A stretch of DNA of 64,000 bases, taken from contig NZ_VISR01000015.1 in NCBI RefSeq assembly GCF_007827595.1, positions 124,001-188,000 on the forward strand, read 5' to 3'. How positions within the stretch are numbered: position 1 is the first letter of the stretch; every line of letters begins with the position of its first letter. This DNA is from Streptomyces sp. BK340. GTDB lineage: Bacteria > Actinomycetota > Actinomycetes > Streptomycetales > Streptomycetaceae. The translations under genes were made by a program, and so were the position numbers. Shown piece by piece: positions 21,770 through 30,041 of the stretch. The notes under the pieces were generated by a model. The model saw only the letters and a program-made list of their open reading frames with translations, searched no databases and was not told the origin of the DNA.

Positions 21770-23935
21770 ATGGAGCACACGAGCAACGCGGACCTCCGGG
21801 CACAGGCCGACACCGTCCTCGCCCGGCTCGTCGGGGACGCCACGGGCACGGCCCGGCTGCGCGAGGATCAGTGGCGGGCGATCGAGGCACTGGTCGCCGA
21901 CCGGCGCCGGGCCCTGGTCGTGCAGCGCACGGGATGGGGCAAGTCCGCGGTGTACTTCGTGGCGACCTCGCTGCTGCGGGCCAGAGGCGGCGGACCCACG
22001 GTGATCGTCTCCCCGCTGCTCGCGCTCATGCGCAACCAGGTGGAGGCCGCGGCCCGGGCCGGAATCCACGCCCGGACCATCAACTCCTCCAACACGGAGG
22101 AGTGGGAAGCCGTCCAGACCGAGATCGAGGCCGGCGAGGTCGACGTGCTGCTCGTCAGCCCGGAGCGGCTGAACAACCCCGACTTCCGCGACCAGGTCCT
22201 GCCCAAGCTCTCCGCGGCGACCGGACTGCTCGTGGTGGACGAGGCCCACTGCATCTCCGACTGGGGCCACGACTTCCGACCGGACTACCGCCGGCTGCGC
22301 ACCATGCTCGGTGAACTTCCGCCAGGTGTCCCGGTGCTGGCCACCACCGCCACGGCCAACGCGCGCGTGACCGCCGACGTCGCCGAGCAGCTCGGCACGG
22401 GTGGCTCCTCGGACGCCCTGGTGCTGCGCGGACCGCTGGACCGGGAGAGCCTGAGCCTCGGTGTACTGCGGCTGCCCGACGCAGCGCACCGGATGGCCTG
22501 GCTAGCCGACCATCTCGACGACCTGCCGGGCTCCGGCATCATCTACACCCTCACCGTGGCCGCCGCCGAGGAGGTCACCGCCTTCCTGCGGCAGCGCGGG
22601 CACGCCGTCGCCTCGTACACGGGCCGGACGGAGAACGCCGACCGGCAGCAGGCCGAGGACGATCTGCTCGCCAACCGGGTCAAGGCACTGGTCGCCACCT
22701 CCGCGCTCGGCATGGGCTTCGACAAGCCGGACCTCGGATTCGTCGTGCACCTGGGGTCGCCCTCGTCCCCCATCGCCTACTACCAGCAGGTCGGCCGCGC
22801 GGGCCGTGGTGTCGAGCACGCCGAGGTACTGCTGCTGCCGGGCAGGGAGGACGAGGCGATCTGGGAGTACTTCGCGTCGCTCGCCTTCCCCTCCGAGGAT
22901 CTGGTGCGCCGCACTCTGGACGTTCTCGCCCGGGCGGCGGGACCCCTGTCGCTCCCGGCGCTCGAACCCCTGGTGGAACTGCGTCGTTCCCGGCTGGAGA
23001 CGATGCTGAAGGTCCTCGACGTGGACGGAGCGGTGAACCGCGTCAAGGGCGGCTGGACCGCGACCGGGCAGCCATGGTCGTACGACGCCGAGCGATACGA
23101 CTGGGTGGCACGGCAGCGCAAGGCGGAGCAGCAGGCGATGCGCGAATACGCCGCCACCACGGACTGCCGGATGGAGTACCTCCAGCGCCAGCTCGACGAC
23201 GAGGGCGCCAAGCCCTGCGGCCGGTGCGACAACTGCGCGGGGCCACGCTTCACCGCCGACATGTCCACGTCGGCCCTGGACGCCGCACGTGTCGACCTGG
23301 ATCGTGCCGGGGTCGAGGTGGAGCCCCGCCGTATGTGGCCGACCGGCCTCCCGGCGATCGGCATCGACCTCAAGGGGCGTATCCCGGTCGGTGAACAGGC
23401 CTCGTCCGGGCGGGCGCTGGGTCGGTTGTCGGACATCGGCTGGGGCAACCGGCTGCGGCCCCTGCTGGCACCCCAGGCCCCGGACGCGCCCGTGCCGGAC
23501 GACGTGGCGCGAGCCGTGGTGGAGGTGCTGGCTGACTGGGCGAAGGGCCCCGGCGGCTGGGCCTCCGGGGCGGCCGGCGCGCAGTCCCGGCCCGTGGGTG
23601 TGGTCACCGTCGCCTCCCGCACCCGGCCGACGCTGATCCACTCCCTGGGCGCCCGTATCGCCGAGATCGGCCGGCTGCCCCTGCTGGGCTCCGTGGAGTA
23701 CGCCGGTGACGCGTCACGGGTGTCACGCAGCAACAGTGCCCAGCGTCTGAAGGCCCTCGACGGATCGCTGACCGTGCCGCCAGCCCTCGCCGACGCGCTC
23801 GCCGAGGCCAGTGGTCCGGTCCTGCTGGTGGACGACTTCACGGAGACGGGTTGGACCCTCGCGGTCGGGGCACGTCTACTGAGAAGGGCCGGCGCCGCCG
23901 GGGTGTTGCCCCTGGTGCTGGCCGTCCAGGGCTGA
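21770..23935 (+). CDS. RecQ-family ATP-dependent DNA helicase with C-terminal phosphoribosyltransferase-like domain
   Basis: 721 residues from ATG 21770 (MEHTSNADLR); an ATG three codons earlier is also possible. Helicase domains: FREDQ-like LREDQWRAIEAL (31), Walker A QRTGWGKSA (Lys58), DEAH box VVDEAHCISDWGHDFRPDYR, motif III TATANA, motif V-VI ATSALGMGFDKPDLGFVVHL and QQVGRAGRG. A Cys-rich zinc module (DCRMEYL ... CGRCDNC) and winged helix follow; there is no HRDC domain. The last 200 residues (VGVVTVASRTRPTLIHSLGA, then LLVDDFTETGWTLAVGARLL) carry a PRPP-binding loop typical of type I phosphoribosyltransferases such as ComF. Role: DNA unwinding in repair, possibly coupled to a nucleotide or PRPP-sensing domain. 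Confidence 0.88.
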   Translation: MEHTSNADLRAQADTVLARLVGDATGTARLREDQWRAIEALVADRRRALVVQRTGWGKSAVYFVATSLLRARGGGPTVIVSPLLALMRNQVEAAARAGIHARTINSSNTEEWEAVQTEIEAGEVDVLLVSPERLNNPDFRDQVLPKLSAATGLLVVDEAHCISDWGHDFRPDYRRLRTMLGELPPGVPVLATTATANARVTADVAEQLGTGGSSDALVLRGPLDRESLSLGVLRLPDAAHRMAWLADHLDDLPGSGIIYTLTVAAAEEVTAFLRQRGHAVASYTGRTENADRQQAEDDLLANRVKALVATSALGMGFDKPDLGFVVHLGSPSSPIAYYQQVGRAGRGVEHAEVLLLPGREDEAIWEYFASLAFPSEDLVRRTLDVLARAAGPLSLPALEPLVELRRSRLETMLKVLDVDGAVNRVKGGWTATGQPWSYDAERYDWVARQRKAEQQAMREYAATTDCRMEYLQRQLDDEGAKPCGRCDNCAGPRFTADMSTSALDAARVDLDRAGVEVEPRRMWPTGLPAIGIDLKGRIPVGEQASSGRALGRLSDIGWGNRLRPLLAPQAPDAPVPDDVARAVVEVLADWAKGPGGWASGAAGAQSRPVGVVTVASRTRPTLIHSLGARIAEIGRLPLLGSVEYAGDASRVSRSNSAQRLKALDGSLTVPPALADALAEASGPVLLVDDFTETGWTLAVGARLLRRAGAAGVLPLVLAVQG

Positions 23936-24224
23936 CCAGCCGTGGCGCGTGGGGTGCGTCGGCGCCCGGACCGGCGCACGTATGTGCCGTGATCGAACAC
24001 CGCAGGGGTCGTCAGCGGCACTTGTGGGTAGGGATATAAGCCACGCTCCACCAGATAACAGTCGGTGGCCCCAATTGCTCGTTGCCGCATCCCAGTTCGA
24101 CAGGAAGAATTGAAGTCCGCTCCCCGCACGGCTCGTCCGTGATCCGGCTGGGCTTTGCTGCGGTGCGCGGTCCCCCGAAATCCGACCTCGCCCGCAGTGT
24201 GGGCGCGTAGCCGAAGGGAGGAAC

Positions 24225-24845
24225 GTGACCTTCGGATTCGCCTCGTCCTCGGCGGCCTCGTTGTCGACGTCCGCGTCCGCCGCTTCCGCCAGCCGTCTGC
24301 TCGAGCCCGCGGAGTGGGCAGCCGCCGGAATCCCCCTGCTGCGCAATCCCCGTGAGGTCGTCAGCGGGCTGCACGCCCGCCATCGTCCCAAGCCGTCCAT
24401 GGCGATCGTGGCCGTGCTGGATCCCGAGGAACGGCTCTGCGCCAGCGCCTCGTTCGTGCGCCGTCCGGCGCCGGCCGACGGCTGGATGTTCCGCAACGCG
24501 CTGCTCGCCCAGCTGCGCCGGGTCATTCCGCACGACCTGCGCCGACGCACCCCGGTGCGCACCGCCGTGCTGCTCTACTGCCGCGAGGGCGATGCGCGTT
24601 GGACCGAGGAGGACGGCGCCTGGATGTGGGGGCTGCGCGACGCCTGCACACTGCACGGGCTGCGCTGCGGGGCGTACATCACGCTGACCGGTGACGGCTG
24701 GCAGGTGCTCGGCGAGGGGCGCGGCGGACGCCGGCCCAGCATCCACTCGCAGCCGGAGCCCTTCGCCATGTCGGAAGTCCCGGCCCTGGCACCACGTACC
24801 GGCGGCCCGGTCTCCGAGGTGCTGCGCCGCGCGGCCGCTCGCTGA
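24225..24845 (+). CDS. Conserved protein of unknown function
   Basis: 206 residues. GTG 24225 has AGGGAGGAAC immediately upstream, a strong ribosome site. A Ser/Ala-rich N-terminus (about 25 residues) is followed by a mixed alpha/beta core with PSMAIVAVLDPEERLCASASF, LLAQLRRVIPHDLRRRTPVR and a Trp-rich segment DARWTEEDGAWMWGLRDAC, ending in a flexible tail. No membrane segment, signal peptide or recognised motif. It probably recurs in Streptomyces next to rnhB, but I do not recognise it. Two unpaired Cys occur in LHGLRCGAYITLTG and near it. A strong hairpin terminator follows. Confidence 0.75.
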   Translation: MTFGFASSSAASLSTSASAASASRLLEPAEWAAAGIPLLRNPREVVSGLHARHRPKPSMAIVAVLDPEERLCASASFVRRPAPADGWMFRNALLAQLRRVIPHDLRRRTPVRTAVLLYCREGDARWTEEDGAWMWGLRDACTLHGLRCGAYITLTGDGWQVLGEGRGGRRPSIHSQPEPFAMSEVPALAPRTGGPVSEVLRRAAAR

Positions 24846-24864
24846 AGGGCCGACCCGGGTTCGG

Positions 24865-24902
24865 CCGCGTACGAGTCACGCGACACCGAGGCTCGTACGC
24901 GG
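24865..24902. terminator. Terminator hairpin
   Basis: Perfect 11-bp arms CCGCGTACGAG and CTCGTACGCGG with a 16-base loop, 20 bp after the stop of the preceding rightward gene. Confidence 0.75.
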
Positions 24903-25080
24903 GGCGGCACGGCCTGCGCGAGACCCGCGCGGTCCGCCCGGTGCGCGGACGCACAGCCTTCGCACTGCCGCCCGGACGGTCCGACGGGCGGCCGTCCCCG
25001 GAGGAGGAACGGCCACCGCCAGTCATCCGGGCATGCCGAATGCAGCACCGTGCGGCTGCCCTCGGAGCCGTCTTCGTCGC

Positions 25081-25102
25081 CCCGGCACCCCGAGGTGCCG
25101 GG
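25081..25102. terminator. Terminator hairpin downstream of the leftward gene at 25109
   Basis: CCCGGCACC (25081-25089), loop CCGA, GGTGCCGGG (25094-25102), starting just past the stop codon at 25109. Confidence 0.75.
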
Positions 25103-25108
25103 CGGGAC

Positions 25109-25762
25109 TCAGACAGCCGCGCCCAGCACCGAATTGATCTGCTGCGGGTCACCGCAGACGATCAGCAGCGCACCGGCCCGGGAGTGGGCCAGCGGAAGGG
25201 CGGTGGCGGCAGCGGCGGCGGAATCGCCGTTGACGGCCACGACGACCACGGGGCGGGACGCGGCACGGGAGGCGATGGCGGCGTCCGTGTAGAACACGTC
25301 GTCACCGGCGTCATGCTGCGCCCAGTAGGAGGCTTCGCCGAAGGACAGTTCGTGCTCGGCCCACGGGTGCTGGGAACCGGTGGTGATCACCAGCACGTCC
25401 GCGGGGGCACGGCCCGAGTCCAGGAGCAGGTCCACCGCCTCGTCGGCTGCGTCGAGCGCACCCTCTGGCGAGGCCGGGATCAGCTGGATCTGCGGGGTGG
25501 CCGCCGGGGCGGCGGGAGCGGCCGGACCCGACGGGCCTGGCTTGGACGGAGCCACGTCACGCTGTGTCCGCTGCACCGGCGGCGTGGGCCGCGGAGGGCC
25601 GGGACGACCGGGGCGCGACGGAGCCGCGGGGCGGGGGCCGGGTACGGGGCGGGGGGTCGGCGCGGTACGGCCGCTGGCGGGCGTGGCGCGGGGACCCTGG
25701 GCACTCTCGTGAATCTGAGGCTCCTCGGGAATGAGAGGCATGAGCTGATATTTATCAAACAT
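25109..25762 (-). CDS. Hypothetical protein with Pro-rich N-terminus
   Basis: 217 residues from ATG 25762 (MFDKYQLMPLIPEEPQI); ATG 25741 is an alternative. No good ribosome site precedes either. Residues 15-95 are low-complexity Pro/Arg/Ala/Gly. The remaining 120 residues are compact and alpha/beta-like, with ALDAADEAVDLLLDSG, DVLVITTGSQHPWAEHELSF, SRPVVVVAVNGDSAAAA and GALLIVCGDPQQINSVLGAA at the end. The GDPQQ string resembles a helicase motif, but no P-loop is present, so I do not treat it as an ATPase. It lies 47 bp downstream of rnhB on the same strand and may share its transcript. Function unknown. Confidence 0.75.
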   Translation of the reverse strand: MFDKYQLMPLIPEEPQIHESAQGPRATPASGRTAPTPRPVPGPRPAAPSRPGRPGPPRPTPPVQRTQRDVAPSKPGPSGPAAPAAPAATPQIQLIPASPEGALDAADEAVDLLLDSGRAPADVLVITTGSQHPWAEHELSFGEASYWAQHDAGDDVFYTDAAIASRAASRPVVVVAVNGDSAAAAATALPLAHSRAGALLIVCGDPQQINSVLGAAV

Positions 25763-25809
25763 TGGTGCGGCGCGGGTGACCGGGTGGCACATCAGTGCGA
25801 TCGGAACCG

Positions 25810-26511
25810 TCAGAAATCGAAGCCGAGCTGACCCTCGATTTCCGGAGCGCTTCCGTCCGCCCAGCTGCGGACCTTCTTGAGGTGCCGCCACTGGGGCAGC
25901 GAATCAAGATACGCCCACGACAAGCGGTGGTACGGGGTGGGTCCCCGTACCTCCAGTGCGGCCTTGTGCACGGGCGACGGATACCCGGCGTTGTCCGCAA
26001 ATCCGAAGTCTGCATGGTCGATGCCCAGTTCGGCCATCATTTTGTCGCGCTGAACCTTGGCGATCACCGACGCCGCCGCAACAGCCACGCACGACCGGTC
26101 ACCCTTGATCACCGTGCGCACCTTCCACGGGGCACCGAGGTAGTCGTGCTTCCCGTCGAGGATCACGGCTTCAGGACGGACCGGCAGAGCGTCCAGGGCA
26201 CGGACGGCGGCGAGCCGCAGTGCGGCGGTCATCCCCCGTTCGTCGATCTCCTCGGGGGAAGCATGCCCCAGGGCATAGGCCGTCACCCACGACTGCAGTA
26301 TCTCGGCCAGTTCCGTGCGCCGTTTTACGGTCAGCAGCTTGGAATCGGTCAGGCCCTCGGGCGGCCGGCGGAGTCCGGTGATCGCCGCGCAGACGGTGAC
26401 GGGCCCTGCCCAGGCTCCCCGCCCCACCTCGTCGACACCGGCAATGACCTTCGCTCCGGTCGTGGCGCGCAGGGAGCGCTCGACGGTATGAGTGGGTGGT
26501 TCGTACGGCAT
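25810..26511 (-). CDS. rnhB: Ribonuclease HII
   Basis: 233 residues. Removes ribonucleotides and RNA primers from DNA:RNA hybrids in the cytoplasm. Catalytic acidic residues are visible: the DEVGRG motif (AGVDEVGRGAWAGPVT, about residue 25), an Asp in AVILDGKHDYLG, and the SVIAKVQRD motif. Size is normal for actinobacterial RNase HII. ATG 26511 has AAGGA upstream. A 47-bp gap separates it from the downstream unknown gene on the same strand. Confidence 0.95.
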   Translation of the reverse strand: MPYEPPTHTVERSLRATTGAKVIAGVDEVGRGAWAGPVTVCAAITGLRRPPEGLTDSKLLTVKRRTELAEILQSWVTAYALGHASPEEIDERGMTAALRLAAVRALDALPVRPEAVILDGKHDYLGAPWKVRTVIKGDRSCVAVAAASVIAKVQRDKMMAELGIDHADFGFADNAGYPSPVHKAALEVRGPTPYHRLSWAYLDSLPQWRHLKKVRSWADGSAPEIEGQLGFDF

Positions 26512-26593
26512 GGCGTCCTTAGCGTACGCCGCCGAGATCGTCGCGCGACACCCCAGGTCCCCCGGTCGGCGCGAAGGTCGCCGGCGGCCGGGA

Positions 26594-27217
26594 TCAGGCG
26601 CCGTGCGGCCGCAGCAGCGGAAGCATCAGCCGGTCGATCATCTCTTCCAGATCCTGCTCACTCCATTCGCTGCCGCACATTTTCGAGCGGTACATCATCA
26701 TCGCGGGGATGGCGTCGAACACGTAGCCGTTGGCCGCGTCGGACCGTACCTCTCCTCGCCCTATACCCCGGGTGATGACCTCACGCAGCAGCTTGATGGT
26801 CGGCTCGACCACTCCTTCGAAGATCACACCATGGAAGCGCTCGACCTGCGCTGGATCGCATTCGTGAATCACTGCACGCAGCGCGAAACCGGGGCGCGAG
26901 AACATGGCGTCCCGCGCTCGCCGGCACAAGGCCAGCAGGTCCTCGCGCACACTGCCGAGGTCGGGCACCTCCTCGAAGCGGGGCAGTCCGGCCTCGAGCG
27001 CGTCGGCGACCAGGTCCTCCTTGGAGGGCCAGCGACGGTAGACCGCGGCCTTGCCGGTCTGGGCGCCTGCGGCGACGCCCTCCATCGTCAGGCCGTTCCA
27101 GCCGACCGTACTGAGCTGCTCCAGAGCGGCGTCCAGAATTGCGCGCTCGAGCACCGCACCGCGCCGACGAGGGGAAGCCGCCTGAGCAGGGGCGGCCGTC
27201 CAGCGCGAGGTAACCAT
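26594..27217 (-). CDS. TetR-family repressor of the adjacent MFS pump
   Basis: 207 residues from ATG 27217, which has GGAGAAAC eight bases upstream; the much longer open frame is antisense noise. The HTH at about 25-66 (AILDAALEQLSTVGWNGLTM, then TGKAAVYRRWPSKEDLVADA) is TetR-type, followed by the C-terminal ligand domain of the TetR_C_11-like class (FALRAVIHECDPAQVERFHG). It is divergent from an EmrB/QacA-type transporter, and the 186-bp gap holds two perfect 20-bp palindromes, so it very probably represses itself and the pump until a toxic ligand binds. Confidence 0.93.
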   Translation of the reverse strand: MVTSRWTAAPAQAASPRRRGAVLERAILDAALEQLSTVGWNGLTMEGVAAGAQTGKAAVYRRWPSKEDLVADALEAGLPRFEEVPDLGSVREDLLALCRRARDAMFSRPGFALRAVIHECDPAQVERFHGVIFEGVVEPTIKLLREVITRGIGRGEVRSDAANGYVFDAIPAMMMYRSKMCGSEWSEQDLEEMIDRLMLPLLRPHGA

Positions 27218-27312
27218 CCGAGTTTCTCCAGCAGACAAGGGGAAGCGGGTGTTCCGGGGCGGGGCTGCGTCGCGCCGCAGCAAGGGGGGACGCGGCACGC
27301 GACACAGGATTA

Positions 27313-27332
27313 AGTGAACGCTTGCGTTCACT
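27313..27332. promoter_or_regulatory. TetR operator 1
   Basis: AGTGAACGCTTGCGTTCACT, a perfect 20-bp palindrome (9-bp arms, TT centre). It is nearer the repressor gene and matches operator 2 in both arms. Confidence 0.85.
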
Positions 27333-27360
27333 GTTGGGGACTCATTACCGTTGACGCGAC

Positions 27361-27380
27361 AGTGAACGCGAGCGTTCACT
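27361..27380. promoter_or_regulatory. TetR operator 2, overlapping the MFS promoter
   Basis: AGTGAACGCGAGCGTTCACT, with arms identical to operator 1 and centre-to-centre distance 48 bp. A TTGACG -35 (27351-27356) with TTCACT as a possible -10 (27375-27380) would place this operator across the promoter of the transporter, giving direct repression. Confidence 0.85.
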
Positions 27381-27403
27381 AACGCCTTTGTGGGGGACCC
27401 ATA

Positions 27404-28951
27404 GTGACAACCTCTCAGCTCATCCAGGAACAGAAACCAGGAGCGGCCCGCCGGGAGGGGCATCCCGGCATAGCGCTCACCGTCATCGCGGCCTGCCAAC
27501 TCATGGTGGTGCTCGACGCGACGATTGTGAACATCGCGCTCCCACACATTCAAGACGCACTCAAGTTCAGCACCACCGACCTCACTTGGGTGGTCAGCGC
27601 CTACACGCTCACCTTCGGCGGTCTGCTGCTCCTCGGCGCACGGGCCGGTGACATCCTCGGCCGGCGCCGGGTCTTCATGACCGGAATCCTGCTGTTCACC
27701 TTCGCCTCGCTGCTGGGCGGCCTGGCCCAGGAACCCTGGCAGCTGCTGGCCGCACGCGCCCTGCAGGGCGTGGGAGGCGCGATCGCATCGCCCACGTCGC
27801 TCGCGTTGATCACCACCACTTTCCCCGAAGGCCCCGAGCGCAACCGGGCGTTCGGGGTGTTCGCCGCGGTGTCGGCGGGCGGCGGCGCCATCGGTCTGCT
27901 CGCGGGCGGCATGCTGACCGACTGGCTCGACTGGCGGTGGGTGCTCTTCGTCAACGTGCCCATCGGCGTGTTGATCGCCGCACTCACGCCGCTGTACATC
28001 AGCGAGTCCCAGCGCCACCCGGGGCGGTTCGACATCGCGGGTGCGCTGACGTCGACGGCGGGCATGGCCTCGCTGGTGTACGGGTTCATCCGTGCCGCGG
28101 AGGACGGCTGGCGGGACGGGCTCACCCTCGGCTCGTTCGGCGCGGCGGTGGTCCTTCTGGTGGCCTTCGTCTTCACCGAGCTGCGGGCGAAGGAACCGAT
28201 CACCCCGCTCAAGATGTTCCGCGACCGCAACCGCTCGGGCACCTACGTGGTCATGCTGAGCCTGGCGGCCGCGATGTTCGGCATGTTCTTCTACATCGTG
28301 CTGTTCGTTCAGAACGTGCTCGGCTACAGCCCCATCAAGGCCGGCCTGGCCTTCCTCCCCGTGACGGTCGCCATCGCGGTCGGCGCGGGCCTGTCGCAGC
28401 GGTTCCTGCCCACGCTCGGCCCCAAGCCGTTCATGGTGACCGGCTCGGCGCTCGTGGCGATCGGGCTGTTCTGGCAGACCTTCATCACCCCTGACAGCTC
28501 CTACGCCGGCGGGATCCTGGGCCCGATGCTGGTCTTCGGTTTCGGCATGGGCCTGAACTTCGTGACGGTCACCGTCACGGCGGTCTCCGGTGTCGCCCCG
28601 CACGAGGCGGGCGCGGCCTCCGGGTTGCTCAACGCCACGCAGCAGGTCGGCGGCTCGCTGGGCCTGTCCATCCTGACCACCGTCTTCGGCTCGGCGAGCA
28701 CGGACGAGGCGAAGAAGCAGCTGCCGAAGTTCCTCGCGCAGGGCACGCCGGAGCAGAAGGCGCAGTTCGCCAAGACGCATCAGCTGCCCGCACCCTGGGG
28801 AAGCGAGGTGCTCGCCCACGGCATCTCGATCGCCTTCATCCCGGCCGTGGCGATGGCCGGACTCGCGTTCCTCACCGCCTGGACGGCGATCAAGGTCCGC
28901 AAGAGCGACCTCGAAGCCCTCGCCGGGACGGCGGGCCCGGGAATGGGCTGA
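27404..28951 (+). CDS. MFS drug:H+ antiporter, DHA2 (EmrB/QacA) family
   Basis: 515-residue membrane protein, normal for 14-helix DHA2 exporters. GTG 27404 follows GGGGGAC. Motif D1 near the N-terminus (CQLMVVLDATIVNIALPHIQ), motif A (GARAGDILGRRRVF) in the loop after helix 2, and motif C (AIGLLAGGMLTDWLDWRW) are clear. It exports hydrophobic drugs or a metabolite using the proton gradient. Divergent from its TetR repressor with two operators between them; strong hairpin downstream. Substrate unknown. Confidence 0.94.
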   Translation: MTTSQLIQEQKPGAARREGHPGIALTVIAACQLMVVLDATIVNIALPHIQDALKFSTTDLTWVVSAYTLTFGGLLLLGARAGDILGRRRVFMTGILLFTFASLLGGLAQEPWQLLAARALQGVGGAIASPTSLALITTTFPEGPERNRAFGVFAAVSAGGGAIGLLAGGMLTDWLDWRWVLFVNVPIGVLIAALTPLYISESQRHPGRFDIAGALTSTAGMASLVYGFIRAAEDGWRDGLTLGSFGAAVVLLVAFVFTELRAKEPITPLKMFRDRNRSGTYVVMLSLAAAMFGMFFYIVLFVQNVLGYSPIKAGLAFLPVTVAIAVGAGLSQRFLPTLGPKPFMVTGSALVAIGLFWQTFITPDSSYAGGILGPMLVFGFGMGLNFVTVTVTAVSGVAPHEAGAASGLLNATQQVGGSLGLSILTTVFGSASTDEAKKQLPKFLAQGTPEQKAQFAKTHQLPAPWGSEVLAHGISIAFIPAVAMAGLAFLTAWTAIKVRKSDLEALAGTAGPGMG

Positions 28952-29000
28952 GCCCGGCACAGCAACGACCGACACCACCCTCACCCTCCTGCCTCCTGGT

Positions 29001-29050
29001 CCGCCGCCTGCCCGAGCCGAGCCCCTCGTTCGGTCCGGCTCGGGCGGCGG
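29001..29050. terminator. Terminator after the MFS gene
   Basis: CCCGAGCCG (29011-29019) pairs with CGGCTCGGG (29036-29044), extended by CCGCCG/CGGCGG (29001-29006 with 29045-29050) across a bulge. It lies between converging genes. Confidence 0.65.
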
Positions 29051-29123
29051 ATACCGGGACAACGGGCCACAGTCACGCAGAGTTCCCACAAGGCACGGAG
29101 AGTTGCAGGGGCCGGTGCGCCCC

Positions 29124-30029
29124 TCAGAGACCTGCGGGCACCCAGTCCGGCAGCGCCTCGGTCCGCTCCGCCCACTGCGCGGGCGGCGCCCCCGCCTTGC
29201 CGGACGCGAGCACACCACCCACGATCGCGCAGGTGGTGTCCACGTCCCCGCCCACCTGGGCGGTCGTCCAGAACGCCGTCTCGAAGTCGGCGAGGGACCG
29301 CGCCGCGGACCAGAGCGCGAAGGGGACGGTGTCATGGGCACTCGTACGGCGTCCGCACCCCAGAACGGCGGCGACCGTGCCCGCGTCGCCGTAGTCGAGC
29401 ATGTCCCGGGCACGGCGCAGCCCGGCGCCGACGGCGCTCTTCGGCACCAGGGCGATCACGCCGTCGAGGAGCGCCTCGGGGCTGGGCGGGCCGTCGGGCG
29501 AGGCCGCCAGCGAGGCGGCCGCCGCGACGGCCATCGCTCCGACCACGGCCTCACGGTGCTGATGCGTGGGATAGGCCGAGATCTCCGCCTGGTGGGTCGC
29601 CTGCTCCGGATCGTCCGCGTACCAGGCGCCCAGGGGCGCGATGCGCATCGCGGCGCCGTTGCCCCAGGAGCCCTGTCCACCGAAGAGGCCCGCGGCCAGC
29701 TCACGCCAGTCCTGGCCCTCCCGGACGAGGCGGAGCAGCCGGTTGACGGCGGGGCCGTAGCCGCGGTCGAAGTCGTGGTGCTCGGCGAAGGAGCGGGCCA
29801 GTGCGTCCTGGTCCAGGCGCTGGTGGGCGGCCAGGACAGCCACCACGGAGCAGGCCATCTCCGTGTCGTCGGTCCACTGCCAAAGGCCCACGGGCGTCTC
29901 GCGGCTCTTGAGCAGGGGGTAGTTCACCGGGACGAAGAACTGCGAGCCCAGCGCGTCTCCCACCGCCAGTCCGCGCAGGCTGGCCAGGGCGCGCTCCAGG
30001 CGCCGGAGGGAAGAGGAGTCAGCGGTCAT
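29124..30029 (-). CDS. ADP-ribosylglycohydrolase family protein
   Basis: 301 residues. Family hallmarks: RGLAVGDALGSQF near residue 19, the metal-binding cluster WQWTDDTEMACSV near 52, GSWGNGAAMRIAPLGAWY near 125, and the C-terminal Asp pair in TAQVGGDVDTTCAIVGG. The binuclear Mg/Mn site residues are thus intact. Members remove ADP-ribose from proteins (DraG, ARH3) or act on related glycosides; the target here is unknown. It lies 12 bp downstream of a histidine phosphatase gene, so the two are probably co-transcribed. Confidence 0.9.
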   Translation of the reverse strand: MTADSSSLRRLERALASLRGLAVGDALGSQFFVPVNYPLLKSRETPVGLWQWTDDTEMACSVVAVLAAHQRLDQDALARSFAEHHDFDRGYGPAVNRLLRLVREGQDWRELAAGLFGGQGSWGNGAAMRIAPLGAWYADDPEQATHQAEISAYPTHQHREAVVGAMAVAAAASLAASPDGPPSPEALLDGVIALVPKSAVGAGLRRARDMLDYGDAGTVAAVLGCGRRTSAHDTVPFALWSAARSLADFETAFWTTAQVGGDVDTTCAIVGGVLASGKAGAPPAQWAERTEALPDWVPAGL

Positions 30030-30041
30030 CGCTCTGCCACT

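Noticed and set aside
25109..25168. GDPQQ near the end of the hypothetical protein at 25109, resembling a helicase motif III
   Set aside because: No Walker A or other helicase motifs occur in the protein; the string is likely coincidental.
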